DNA of 53,614 nt from Lachnospiraceae bacterium (GTDB taxonomy: Bacteria > Bacillota > Clostridia > Lachnospirales > Lachnospiraceae). A program made the position numbers and the translations under genes. Location: contig JAFUGL010000036.1 in assembly GCA_017469405.1 (NCBI GenBank), positions 1 through 53,614 on the forward strand, in the 5' to 3' direction. Shown in pieces: positions 10,176 to 17,839 of the stretch. A model generated the notes under the pieces. It did not search any database. It saw only the letters and a list, made by a program, of their open reading frames with translations, and was not told the DNA's origin. Position 1 is the first letter of the stretch; the number at the start of each line of letters is the position of its first letter.

Positions 10176-11126
10176 ATGCCAATTAGAGTTTTTAATGATT
10201 TACCTGTAAAGAAAATACTTGAGGATGAAAATATATTTGTTATGGATGAGCATCGTGCGACCACACAGGACATACGTCCTTTGGATGTGCTTATCCTTAA
10301 TCTTATGCCTTTAAAAGAGGATACCGAGCTTTGCTTGCTTAGAAGCTTATCCAATACTCCTCTTCAGGTAAACATTTCATTTATAAGAACAGTCTCATAT
10401 GAGTCAAAAAATGTATCAGAGTCTCATCTTGCAAAATTTTATACAGATTTTGCTTCTGTTAAGCATAAAAAGTGGGATGGTCTTATCATAACCGGAGCTC
10501 CTGTGGAGCTTATGGAGTTTGAAGAGGTGGATTACTGGGAAGAACTTACAGAGATAATGGACTGGTCAAAGGAAAATGTTACCTCGACTCTTCATATCTG
10601 CTGGGGTGCCCAGGCAGGTCTTTACTACAGATACGGTGTAAAGAAGATAAGACTCGATAAAAAGCTTTCAGGAGTGTATGAGCATTATCCTATACATAAA
10701 AAGACAGAACTCATACGTGGCTTTGACGATACATTTATGGTACCTCAATCAAGATACACAGGCATAGATAAACAGGCGGTAGTCGATAACCCGTTACTTG
10801 AAATAGTTGCTGAATCTGATATAACCGGCCCATACCTTATCATAGGCGAGGGTGGTAAGAATATATTTGTAACAGGACATCCTGAATACGATACACTTAC
10901 ACTTGATAAAGAGTATAAGCGTGATCTGGATAAGGGTATTAATCCTGACATTCCGGTAAATTACTATAAGGATAATAATCCTGATAATAAGCCGGTTAAA
11001 TCATGGAGATGTCATGCCAATACATTATATTCAAACTGGCTTAACTACTACGTATATCAGGTTACTCCATACGATTGGACAGGAAACGATAAGGAAGGTA
11101 ATACATATAAACCTTATAAAAAGTAA
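10176..11126 (+). CDS. metA: Homoserine O-acetyltransferase, MetA family
   Basis: Activates homoserine for methionine synthesis. The class I glutamine-amidotransferase-like fold has catalytic Cys142 in HICWGAQAGLYY, and conserved FVTGHPEYD lies near the C-terminus. Residue 111 is Glu (TGAPVE). In characterised MetA proteins Glu111 goes with acetyl-CoA use and Gly111 with succinyl-CoA use, so acetyltransferase is favoured over succinyltransferase. It has 316 residues, full length. GGAAGG upstream supports the start. A Rho-independent terminator follows directly. Confidence 0.92.
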   Translation: MPIRVFNDLPVKKILEDENIFVMDEHRATTQDIRPLDVLILNLMPLKEDTELCLLRSLSNTPLQVNISFIRTVSYESKNVSESHLAKFYTDFASVKHKKWDGLIITGAPVELMEFEEVDYWEELTEIMDWSKENVTSTLHICWGAQAGLYYRYGVKKIRLDKKLSGVYEHYPIHKKTELIRGFDDTFMVPQSRYTGIDKQAVVDNPLLEIVAESDITGPYLIIGEGGKNIFVTGHPEYDTLTLDKEYKRDLDKGINPDIPVNYYKDNNPDNKPVKSWRCHANTLYSNWLNYYVYQVTPYDWTGNDKEGNTYKPYKK

Positions 11127-11147
11127 CAGTTATATAGCATTATATAA

Positions 11148-11172
11148 AAGACCGCCTAAATGGCGGTTTTTT
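11148..11172 (+). terminator. Rho-independent terminator of metA
   Basis: ACCGCC (11151-11156), loop TAAAT, GGCGGT (11162-11167), then a T-run. An upstream A-tract extends pairing with the T-run. It ends three bases before the TTGAAC element of the next unit. Confidence 0.9.
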
Positions 11173-11174
11173 AG

Positions 11175-11219
11175 TTGAACTACAAATTCATTTTTTTGTC
11201 TGCAAAAATGAGGTAAAAT
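11175..11219 (+). promoter_or_regulatory. Shared TTGAAC-type promoter (copy 1)
   Basis: TTGAACTACAAATTCATT begins at 11175 and the -10-like TAAAAT is at 11214-11219, exactly 33 bases after TTGAAC. This matches the geometry of the copies at 20904, 21145, 22557 and 30600. It lies directly behind the metA terminator and drives the phosphatase cluster. An alternative extended -10, TGATATAAT, is at 11227-11235. Confidence 0.55.
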
Positions 11220-11286
11220 TTTATTGTGATATAATATTACATGTAATAAAGATTATTCGTACTTAATGCATAAAGAGGAGTTGTAT

Positions 11287-12093
11287 ATGGCTACTTATGT
11301 AATATCAGATGTACATGGCTGTTACACTGCTTTCCAAGAACTGCTTAGGAAGGCTGGTTTTGATGAAGAAAATGATGAACTGATAATAGCAGGAGACATA
11401 ATTGACAGAGGAAAAGAAAATATTGAAATGCTCAGATACCTTGAAAATGCTCCGGATTATGTGACATTTTTGATGGGAAATCATGATTATGATTTTATGG
11501 GCTATTGTGAAAAGTTTTGTAATGCCTTTGATAATGGCAGATTTGACGGTGATTTTACTGAAATGAAGAAGGATGACTGGCTTTTGAATAGCTTTGTAAG
11601 TGATAAGTATGGGACAGTAAGTCAGTTATTAATTAATTATGATGTTACAATAGAGGATTTTAGAAAATGGTATAACCTTTTTAAAGACCTGGATTATTAC
11701 CGTATTAAAGAAATAAATGATAAGAAATATATAATAGTTCATGCAGGATATATCACTGATAAAGGATATTCAAGGTTTTGTATGAAAGGACTGTCTCCAA
11801 GTTATCTAAGATGGGGCATAGAGTATTTTTATATGTGGGCTCGGTCTGACGGTTACTTCGAAGGCGGAATGAATAATGCAACAGTAATATTTGGTCATAC
11901 ACCTACAATACTTGATGAAATGTTCTATAACGATGGCAAGGTGTGGATTAAGAGAAATAAAGAAAAAAATTGCAGATTCATTGACATAGATTGTGGGTAT
12001 GTATATAAAGACAAGTTTGCTAATGCTAATATGGCAATTATTAGGCTTGAGGATGAGAAGATAACTTATCTTGAGGATAAAAAAGGAAGGTGA
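11287..12093 (+). CDS. PPP-type metallophosphatase
   Basis: A 268-residue calcineurin-like phosphoesterase of the PPP / ApaH-PrpE type. It has the metal motifs SDVHGC (near residue 7), GDIIDRG, MGNHDY, VHAGY and FGHT in order. The substrate (protein phosphate, dinucleotide tetraphosphate or RNA end) cannot be told from sequence. GAGGAG six bases before 11287 fixes the start; the upstream in-frame ATG at 11266 lacks an RBS. It is the first gene of a cluster rich in phosphoesterases. The last 47 bases recur almost exactly at 15519-15565, upstream of another phosphoesterase gene. Confidence 0.82.
   Translation: MATYVISDVHGCYTAFQELLRKAGFDEENDELIIAGDIIDRGKENIEMLRYLENAPDYVTFLMGNHDYDFMGYCEKFCNAFDNGRFDGDFTEMKKDDWLLNSFVSDKYGTVSQLLINYDVTIEDFRKWYNLFKDLDYYRIKEINDKKYIIVHAGYITDKGYSRFCMKGLSPSYLRWGIEYFYMWARSDGYFEGGMNNATVIFGHTPTILDEMFYNDGKVWIKRNKEKNCRFIDIDCGYVYKDKFANANMAIIRLEDEKITYLEDKKGR
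12047..12093 (+). repeat. 47-bp direct repeat, copy 1
   Basis: The 3' end of the phosphatase gene, including the stop, matches 15519-15565 at 45 of 47 positions. The second copy has an earlier in-frame stop. This marks a duplicated gene end. Confidence 0.9.
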
Positions 12094-12117
12094 TTTTGCT
12101 TTAATATTCATGGTCAT
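12094..12117 (+). repeat. 24-bp fragment of a second phosphoesterase gene
   Basis: These 24 bases, directly after the phosphatase stop, are identical to 15931-15954 inside the later metallophosphoesterase gene, where they encode the FCFNIHGH region. Here they are noncoding, so this looks like a recombination scar. Confidence 0.85.
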
Positions 12118-12157
12118 AGGTTAGCTATTAATGAGAGGCTGTTTGGAGGAAACAATT

Positions 12158-12340
12158 ATGGATAATGGTACATATATTGATGGAGAAAAATTATATATGT
12201 TTATGGATGAAACATCGGCTCCATATAAAGATGGAGAAAATCCATATACTAATTTTGAAGATCCAAAATTTGATGAATATATTGCTAAAAAATACAATTT
12301 GATTTTCAAAAATGAGGATGAAGGCGATTCAGGTGCATAA
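12158..12340 (+). CDS. Small acidic protein, unknown
   Basis: A 60-residue acidic protein beginning MDNGTYIDGEKLYMFMDE. TTGGAGG followed by eight bases fits the ATG at 12158, so the upstream in-frame ATG at 12131 is unlikely. No family is recognised. Its TAA overlaps the ATG of the next small ORF by one base (TAATG), which argues for translation as part of the cluster mRNA. An antitoxin, immunity or regulatory role is possible but unsupported. Confidence 0.6.
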   Translation: MDNGTYIDGEKLYMFMDETSAPYKDGENPYTNFEDPKFDEYIAKKYNLIFKNEDEGDSGA

Positions 12341-12426
12341 TGGTAAGAATAATATTTTTAAACAAAAATCATAATGTGGCTTTTTTTCATTGCCTGCCTG
12401 AAGGTAAAGAAGGAATATTAAAATGA
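12340..12426 (+). CDS. Very small coupled ORF (28 residues)
   Basis: The ATG at 12340 overlaps the preceding stop (TAATG), and its TGA overlaps the next start (ATGA at 12423-12426). It encodes MVRIIFLNKNHNVAFFHCLP and eight more residues. Overlap at both ends suggests that it is a real coupled cistron or a translation-passing leader rather than chance. No homolog is recognised. Confidence 0.45.
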   Translation: MVRIIFLNKNHNVAFFHCLPEGKEGILK

Positions 12427-12932
12427 GCAGAATCAAAAAATTTTCAATAAGATGGCATGATGCTTGGAACAATTATGAAGAAGGATATTATTCGTTGCTT
12501 GAAATAAAGGCAGATGGAAGCCCTGTACTTTGTTTTATGGCAAATAATGAGGCGGTTAGAATAGAACTGGGAGATCGAGAAACGGAATTTATTGATAAAA
12601 TGAATGAAATCGGAATTGAAAAGCTGAATAATAATAGCTTTACTGAGTTTTGCCATGATGGTGATACTTGGTTAATATACATAATATATGATGATAAGGA
12701 CATAGCTGCGGAGGGACATTGCACTATGCCAAGAGAATTAAGAAACCTTATATCATATCTTAATTCTGAGTGGAATCTGCCCATATGTAAAATGATATCG
12801 TATTGGCTTAAAGAAAAAAACGGCAAAATGCCTAAGCCAAGATATGGTCAGAGAAAATGGCTTGATGATGATTGGAGATTAAATAATCGAGAAGATTTTG
12901 TAAAACTTAAGATGGAAAGTCTTACAAATTAA
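12423..12932 (+). CDS. Unknown cytoplasmic protein
   Basis: A 169-residue protein beginning MSRIKKFSIRWHDAWNNYEE. It is mildly acidic, without signal peptide or membrane segment, and Trp/Tyr-rich. Alternating strands in the middle (DGDTWLIYIIYDD) suggest an alpha/beta fold like small immunity-type proteins, but no family can be named. It is coupled to the 28-residue ORF upstream and followed 67 bases later by the P-loop kinase gene. Confidence 0.6.
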   Translation: MSRIKKFSIRWHDAWNNYEEGYYSLLEIKADGSPVLCFMANNEAVRIELGDRETEFIDKMNEIGIEKLNNNSFTEFCHDGDTWLIYIIYDDKDIAAEGHCTMPRELRNLISYLNSEWNLPICKMISYWLKEKNGKMPKPRYGQRKWLDDDWRLNNREDFVKLKMESLTN

Positions 12933-12999
12933 GCTAACGGAAAATACAGAATGTATAGAACAGGAGCAACAGGATATTTTTGAGAAGGAAGCAGGCAAA

Positions 13000-13908
13000 A
13001 TGCAGAAACTTTCATTTGTAATTGGAGTAACAGCTACAGGAAAGACATATTTTATAGAAAACAGCTTTAAGGATAAGAATGTTGAAATTCTCAATATATA
13101 TGATTACCAGATAAAAGTATATGATGAAGAAGGATATAATGATTCAATTCCTATAGATGCAGAATTCAGATGCCTTAAGAAAGCCAATGATATGTTTCTT
13201 CATGATATTATTGAAAAACTCAAAGATGGAAAGAATGTTGTAGCAGAGCATACCTTATATAAAGCTAAGAGGCGTATTGCATATATTGAAGAAATAAGAA
13301 AAGCAGCAGATGTAAATATTGAAGTATATGTTATGTGTCCAACAGATATTCTTTGGGAAGAAAATATCAAAAAAAGAAAGCTTTTAAAAGATTTTAATGG
13401 TTATAAAAGAGAATATACGGAATTGTTTGAATTCCCTAATTTATCGGAAGGATTCGATGCCATATATGAGGTTTCAGATGGAAAAGTGTTTAAAAGGGAG
13501 GATCCTTTAAAACCGGAGATTGTTGAAAAAGCCAGAAAAGAAATAAAAGAAGAAAATGAGAGAATATTTAAAGAAAACAAATCCCGAATGGAGAAAGATA
13601 AGCTGATCAAAAGTATGAACACACGACCATTTTGGCATTATTGTGAGGTGTGCGGAAAAAAAGAGTTTATTACAGCACAGGATGCTTTTGACAAAGGCTG
13701 GGATTATCCGCCTAGAATGGGCTTTTTCGGATTACTTTCTCCACGGAAATGTGGGAAATGCTCTATAAATGATACTTTGTATTGGAAATTAATTATTGAA
13801 GATGGATCAAGTGATTCTTCATATACTGATTTAACGCCTGATGAACTTATTACGCTTAGACGTATACAAGAAGAGCCCGAGAGCCTTATAGAGACGGAAG
13901 AAGAATAA
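13000..13908 (+). CDS. P-loop kinase-like protein with C-terminal zinc ribbon
   Basis: 302 residues. The Walker A motif GVTATGKT is at residues 9-16, at the very N-terminus as in AAA_33 / polynucleotide-kinase / zeta-toxin-type kinases. A basic lid-like stretch (KAKRRIAY) lies near residue 90. The C-terminal third has two Cys pairs (CEVCGKK and CGKC), a likely zinc ribbon. The substrate is unknown; a 5'-OH nucleic-acid kinase is one option, given the neighbouring phosphoesterases and HAD phosphatase (inference). There is no ligase or methyltransferase fusion as in Pnkp/Hen1. Confidence 0.6.
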   Translation: MQKLSFVIGVTATGKTYFIENSFKDKNVEILNIYDYQIKVYDEEGYNDSIPIDAEFRCLKKANDMFLHDIIEKLKDGKNVVAEHTLYKAKRRIAYIEEIRKAADVNIEVYVMCPTDILWEENIKKRKLLKDFNGYKREYTELFEFPNLSEGFDAIYEVSDGKVFKREDPLKPEIVEKARKEIKEENERIFKENKSRMEKDKLIKSMNTRPFWHYCEVCGKKEFITAQDAFDKGWDYPPRMGFFGLLSPRKCGKCSINDTLYWKLIIEDGSSDSSYTDLTPDELITLRRIQEEPESLIETEEE

Positions 13909-13992
13909 ATCATTTAATTCGCCTGTATTTAAAACTCTTGAGTAAACTTATTGAGTTATGAAATTACGACGAATTATAAGGGGGACAAATTA

Positions 13993-14226
13993 ATGTGTAA
14001 CGCATGTTTTAATGACAAAAAGTTAAAAACAAAAAATATTTTTACTGTCGAATATACGGACAGTATTATCACAATTAAAAATGTTTCTTGTTTAAAATGT
14101 GCTATATGTGGAGAAATTTTTTTTACAGATAAGGTATCAGAAAAAATTGAATTGATTGTTAATGCTAATAAAAGACTAAAAAATGAAATATCAATTCTTG
14201 ATTATAATTTAGATGAAATTAGGTGA
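13993..14226 (+). CDS. YgiT-type zinc finger protein
   Basis: A 77-residue protein with C-x2-C (CNAC) near the N-terminus and C-x2-C-G-E (CAICGE) about 35 residues later, the layout of YgiT/MqsA-type zinc fingers. It lacks the HTH domain that full MqsA antitoxins carry. A G-rich RBS precedes the ATG at 13993; the TTG at 13951 is not supported. No MqsR- or RelE-like toxin is adjacent. Its stop overlaps a GTG just upstream of the next gene. Confidence 0.65.
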   Translation: MCNACFNDKKLKTKNIFTVEYTDSIITIKNVSCLKCAICGEIFFTDKVSEKIELIVNANKRLKNEISILDYNLDEIR

Positions 14227-14231
14227 TAAAA

Positions 14232-15002
14232 ATGATTTATATTACAGGAGATACACATGGAGATGTAAGGAGATTTTCAACCAAATCATTTCCAGAACAA
14301 AAAGAAATGAATAAATGTGACTATGTTGTGGTTTTAGGCGATTTCGGACTTGTTTGGGACTGGAAGGGCGAGTCGAAGCATGAAAAAAACTGGCTTGATT
14401 GGCTAGAAGATAAGCCGTTTACGACACTTTTTATAGATGGGAATCATGAAAACCATGATAGATTAAGTAGAATGCCGGTTGATATATGGAAGGGTGGAAA
14501 GGTTCATAAGATAAGACCGTCGGTTATACATCTTATGAGAGGGCAGATATATGATATAGATGGCTGTAAGATATTCACCTTTGGAGGTGCAAGCAGTCAT
14601 GACATAAGGGACGGCATCTTTGAACCCGGAGATCCAAGGATAAAAAGATGGTATTATGATTATACCAAGCTTTTTCGCATCAACAAGAGAACATGGTGGG
14701 AACAAGAACTGCCTTCTTGTGAAGAAATGAATGAAGGACTTGAAAACCTTGAAAAAGCAGGTTGGAAGGTTGACTATATATTCACTCACTGTCCTTCTAC
14801 AAGTACGACAACCTTAATTGGAGATGGCTTGTATGAGCAGGATAGGCTTACAGATTATCTTCAAGGCATTAAAGAAAGGCTTGATTTTAAGAAATGGTTC
14901 TTTGGGCATTTTCATATAGATAAGCAGATAAATGACAAAGAGATATGTTTGTTTGAGCAGATACATCGCTTGATGAATACATGCAATAGGGATTTTGAGT
15001 AG
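14232..15002 (+). CDS. Metallophosphoesterase
   Basis: A 256-residue calcineurin-like phosphoesterase with GDTHGD (residues 6-11), LGDFGLVWD, DGNHENHDRL, THCPST and FGHFH, a complete set of metal ligands. It is of the short cytoplasmic type, and the substrate is not predictable. AGGTGA eight bases upstream favours the ATG at 14232 over the overlapping GTG at 14223. It overlaps or abuts the YgiT-type gene and is probably cotranscribed with it. Confidence 0.82.
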   Translation: MIYITGDTHGDVRRFSTKSFPEQKEMNKCDYVVVLGDFGLVWDWKGESKHEKNWLDWLEDKPFTTLFIDGNHENHDRLSRMPVDIWKGGKVHKIRPSVIHLMRGQIYDIDGCKIFTFGGASSHDIRDGIFEPGDPRIKRWYYDYTKLFRINKRTWWEQELPSCEEMNEGLENLEKAGWKVDYIFTHCPSTSTTTLIGDGLYEQDRLTDYLQGIKERLDFKKWFFGHFHIDKQINDKEICLFEQIHRLMNTCNRDFE

Positions 15003-15025
15003 TTATGTGTTTAAGAGGTGTGATT

Positions 15026-15475
15026 ATGTTAACAATATTTCTTGATATAGATGGTGTACTTAATAAAAGTTCGGAATTAACACAAATGTACAGTCTTAAC
15101 GATGACTGCATAAAGGAATTTGCATCATTTTGTAAAAGTGTAAATGGAAAAATAGTGCTTTCATCTTCTTGGAGGGAAGGTTTTATCAGCACGCATAATG
15201 CTTCCAATACTCCACAGATAAAAGAATTAGAGGCAAGATTTGACAGCTATGGTTTAATAATCGCTGATAAAACTCCCAAATTAAGAGGACGAAAAAGAGA
15301 TGATGAAATAAAACGATACCTTTATTTTAATGATGTTAAGAGATACATAATAATAGATGATGATGAAGATGAGTACAGAGAACTATGTGATGAGAATTAT
15401 TTTGTTAATTCATCCTATGGATTTACATATGATGATGCTAAAAGGATAAGAAAGAAATGGAAGAAAATAATATAA
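15026..15475 (+). CDS. HAD-like phosphatase (RNA-repair-type HAD)
   Basis: 149 residues. Motif I DIDGVLN, motif II LSSSWR, a Lys/Arg-rich stretch (RGRKRDDEIKRYL) and an acidic motif IIDDDEDEY form a compact HAD core without a cap domain. The S-S-S-W-R phrase is typical of the HAD_18 group, some of which are annotated as RNA-repair-like. GAGG seven bases before 15026 fixes the start, so the ATG at 15005 is rejected. It sits between phosphoesterase genes. Confidence 0.72.
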   Translation: MLTIFLDIDGVLNKSSELTQMYSLNDDCIKEFASFCKSVNGKIVLSSSWREGFISTHNASNTPQIKELEARFDSYGLIIADKTPKLRGRKRDDEIKRYLYFNDVKRYIIIDDDEDEYRELCDENYFVNSSYGFTYDDAKRIRKKWKKII

Positions 15476-15499
15476 CAGAAGATATTAGTATATCAAATT

Positions 15500-15565
15500 A
15501 AGATTGAAATTATAAGGTTTGAGGATGAGAAGATAACTTATCTTGAGGATTAATAAGGAAGGTGA
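15500..15565 (+). pseudogene. C-terminal remnant of a PPP-type phosphatase gene
   Basis: The frame starting at 15500 reads KIEIIRFEDEKITYLED then stop (15551-15553), matching the C-terminus of the phosphatase at 11287-12093 (IIRLEDEKITYLEDKKGR). No start codon or catalytic part is present. 15519-15565 is the second copy of the 47-bp repeat, and its GGAAGGTGA now serves as the RBS of the next gene. Confidence 0.8.
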
Positions 15566-15570
15566 AGAAA

Positions 15571-16428
15571 ATGATAGCAAGCTTATATCAGGTTTTTAGG
15601 CATTGGTCTGATAAGGGTTCGGTTTATATAATATCAGATACTCATTTCGATGACTCTGATTGTAAATATATGGATGAAAATTGGATAACTCCGGATGAAC
15701 ATATAGCATTGATTAATAAATATGTTCGGAAAAATGATACATTTATTCATCTTGGAGATGTAGGAAATCCGGAATATATAAGAAAAATAAATGGTTATAA
15801 GGTGCTTATAATGGGGAATCATGACCAGTCGGCGAGCAGATTTTCAGAGTATTTTGATGAAATATATACAGGTCCGTTAATGATATCGGATAGGATTCTG
15901 TTATCACATGAACCAATATATAATCTGGATTTTTGCTTTAATATTCATGGTCATGACCATAATAATGATAATAAAGGGGATAAAAATCATATTAATCTTG
16001 CTTCAAATGTATGTGGTTATAATCCTTTAAATCTTGGTAAGCTTATAAAGAACGGTGGTATAAGTAAAATACCTACAATACACAGATTGACAATAGATGA
16101 GAGGAAATTTTGTACTGATGATTTCAACAAATATTTAATAGCTTTAGAAAAGGTTGTATCAAAAAGATATCCGGTAGAAATGTATAATATCGGAGAATAT
16201 CAGGAGGGCGCCGTATGTATTGAATCTACTGCAGCTGGGTGGATTGTCTTTAATGCCGAAAGAGGAAATAGATATTATGAAATTAAATGTGATACTATCC
16301 TTATGGCATGCATGGAGTTTATAAGAAAAATGACTCATAATGTTGAAGATATAGCGGAAATGGAAGATGAATTAATAGAATACATAGATATTATGGATAA
16401 AAATACATATAGTTATGATATGAAGTAA
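15571..16428 (+). CDS. Metallophosphoesterase with extra C-terminal domain
   Basis: 285 residues. The N-terminal phosphoesterase domain (~1-165) has ISDTHFD, LGDVGN, GNHDQ, LSHEPI and NIHGHDH. A ~110-residue C-terminal domain follows, containing GAVCIESTAAGWIVFNAERG. That part resembles polymorphic-toxin immunity domains (Imm59-like, from memory, low confidence). The RBS lies in the duplicated phosphatase tail just upstream. Bases 15931-15954 also occur as a noncoding scar at 12094-12117. A fusion of a phosphoesterase with an immunity-like domain would be unusual. Confidence 0.72.
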   Translation: MIASLYQVFRHWSDKGSVYIISDTHFDDSDCKYMDENWITPDEHIALINKYVRKNDTFIHLGDVGNPEYIRKINGYKVLIMGNHDQSASRFSEYFDEIYTGPLMISDRILLSHEPIYNLDFCFNIHGHDHNNDNKGDKNHINLASNVCGYNPLNLGKLIKNGGISKIPTIHRLTIDERKFCTDDFNKYLIALEKVVSKRYPVEMYNIGEYQEGAVCIESTAAGWIVFNAERGNRYYEIKCDTILMACMEFIRKMTHNVEDIAEMEDELIEYIDIMDKNTYSYDMK

Positions 16429-16452
16429 ATATCTACAAATAGAAAATTAGAA

Positions 16453-16542
16453 ATGAGGATTGAATATGCCGATTTTTGTAAGCACAATCATATGGAGGAT
16501 CACACAAATTGCTATTATAAGCATTTGTTAAGTAAGGATTAA
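16453..16542 (+). CDS. Candidate small Cys/His-rich ORF
   Basis: 29 residues including FCKHNHMEDHTNCYYKHLL, a Cys/His pattern that could bind metal. It is in frame with, and 24 bases beyond, the stop of the preceding phosphoesterase gene; the frame is open between them. Its TAA overlaps the next ATG (TAATG at 16540-16544). There is no clear RBS, so it may be a gene-end remnant rather than a gene. Confidence 0.35.
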   Translation: MRIEYADFCKHNHMEDHTNCYYKHLLSKD

Positions 16543-16850
16543 TGTTAGTTAAAAAAGAATTGAAAGAAAATTATACTTGTTTAATCTCACTAAAATTATT
16601 TGATGAGCTTATAATAATAATAAACTATGATGACTGGATGTTCATGTGTAAGAATAGATTTGGAACTGAAACACCATCTTATGAAGAAATACAAGCAGAA
16701 TTTGTTACAGGTACGGGAATCACAAAAAACAAGCGTGAACTTTGGAGAGAAGCTAATGCTAGATTTACAGAATATATTAATGACCTAAAAGAAATACGCT
16801 CCATTGATTTAAACAAAGCTGCAAGAGACATTTTAAGCAATAAAATGTGA
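16542..16850 (+). CDS. Unknown small protein
   Basis: A 102-residue protein beginning MLVKKELKENYTCLISLK. The first half is hydrophobic and strand-like, and the second half is helical and charged (KRELWREANARFTEYINDLKEI). No family or membrane segment is recognised. It is coupled by TAATG to the small ORF upstream. Probably cytoplasmic. Confidence 0.5.
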   Translation: MLVKKELKENYTCLISLKLFDELIIIINYDDWMFMCKNRFGTETPSYEEIQAEFVTGTGITKNKRELWREANARFTEYINDLKEIRSIDLNKAARDILSNKM

Positions 16851-16905
16851 AAAATATTGAAATGATACATAATAATGTTAAAAGATAATAAGGAGAGGAC
16901 AATAA

Positions 16906-17451
16906 ATGGGAATTAAGTTATATACATCCGACCTGCACTTTGGTCATAGTAATGTGATAGGATTTGATCATCGTCCGTTTTATGATGTGGATGATATGGA
17001 CAGATGTCTTATTAAACTGTGGAATAGCAGGGTTTCACCGGATGATGAAGTTTATATAGTTGGAGATTTGTGCTTTAGAAATAACAGACCTGCAGAGTGG
17101 TATTTAAAGCAGCTGAAAGGTCACAAGCATCTTGTTATAGGAAATCATGATCAAAAGCTTTTAGAAAATAAAAAGGCGATGAGCTATTTTGAAACAGTAG
17201 ATAAGATAATGTACATAAAGGATGAAGATAAGAATATATGTCTGTGTCACTATCCAATAGCTGAATGGAATCATTTTCATAGAGGCAGTTATCACATATA
17301 TGGTCATATACATAACAGGACAGATGATGCATATATGTATATGAAAAAATATGAAAATGCATTAAATGCAGGTTGCATGATCAACAATTATACACCGGCT
17401 TCGTTTAATGAGTTGGTTAGAAACAATAAGATTTTTAAAGAGAAAAATTAA
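16906..17451 (+). CDS. Metallophosphoesterase, short form
   Basis: A 181-residue phosphoesterase with SDLHFGH, VGDLCFR, IGNHDQ, CHYPIAEW and YGHIHN, a full metal-ligand set. This matches the compact family often annotated as phosphoesterase or phosphohydrolase and found in phage and accessory regions. A strong RBS (AAGGAGAGG) precedes the start. It is the fourth phosphoesterase in 6.2 kb, each from a different subgroup. Confidence 0.82.
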   Translation: MGIKLYTSDLHFGHSNVIGFDHRPFYDVDDMDRCLIKLWNSRVSPDDEVYIVGDLCFRNNRPAEWYLKQLKGHKHLVIGNHDQKLLENKKAMSYFETVDKIMYIKDEDKNICLCHYPIAEWNHFHRGSYHIYGHIHNRTDDAYMYMKKYENALNAGCMINNYTPASFNELVRNNKIFKEKN

Positions 17452-17467
17452 TTGAGGGAATGATAAA

Positions 17468-17803
17468 ATGTATCAATTAACAATTATATTTAATGAAAAC
17501 GAATTAAAAAAAAGAGGTATTTCCGAAGATAAATATATGAATAAAATAAAGGAATACTATAATACTCATGATGTGACTGAAGTTGAACACAATGTATTTC
17601 AAGCAATGGGTGAACATGCGGCAGTAAGTCTTATTTTGCCTATTATAGATTTAACAAATAAAGATTTTGAATTTATATTTTTATTGGACAAATGCGAAGC
17701 TATACTTGGAGAAGAAATTGATGATATTATTGAAGATACTATTTGGTGGTATAAAGAACGTGGATATAAAGTTAGGAATATATCGAAGTGTTGTACTATA
17801 TAA
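17468..17803 (+). CDS. Unknown acidic protein, paralogous to the product at 20116
   Basis: A 111-residue protein with no named family. Its whole length aligns by eye with the first half of the protein encoded at 20116-20820: both share a T-E-[VI]-E-H-N-V-F core, a hydrophobic strand after it, and an acidic E-E-D-x-x-x-W/D stretch. It lies 16 bases after the short phosphoesterase gene. Cytoplasmic; possibly an immunity-type or regulatory protein (inference). Confidence 0.55.
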   Translation: MYQLTIIFNENELKKRGISEDKYMNKIKEYYNTHDVTEVEHNVFQAMGEHAAVSLILPIIDLTNKDFEFIFLLDKCEAILGEEIDDIIEDTIWWYKERGYKVRNISKCCTI

Positions 17804-17839
17804 TATCAGATTGAAAATGTAATAAACGGAGGAAAAAAT

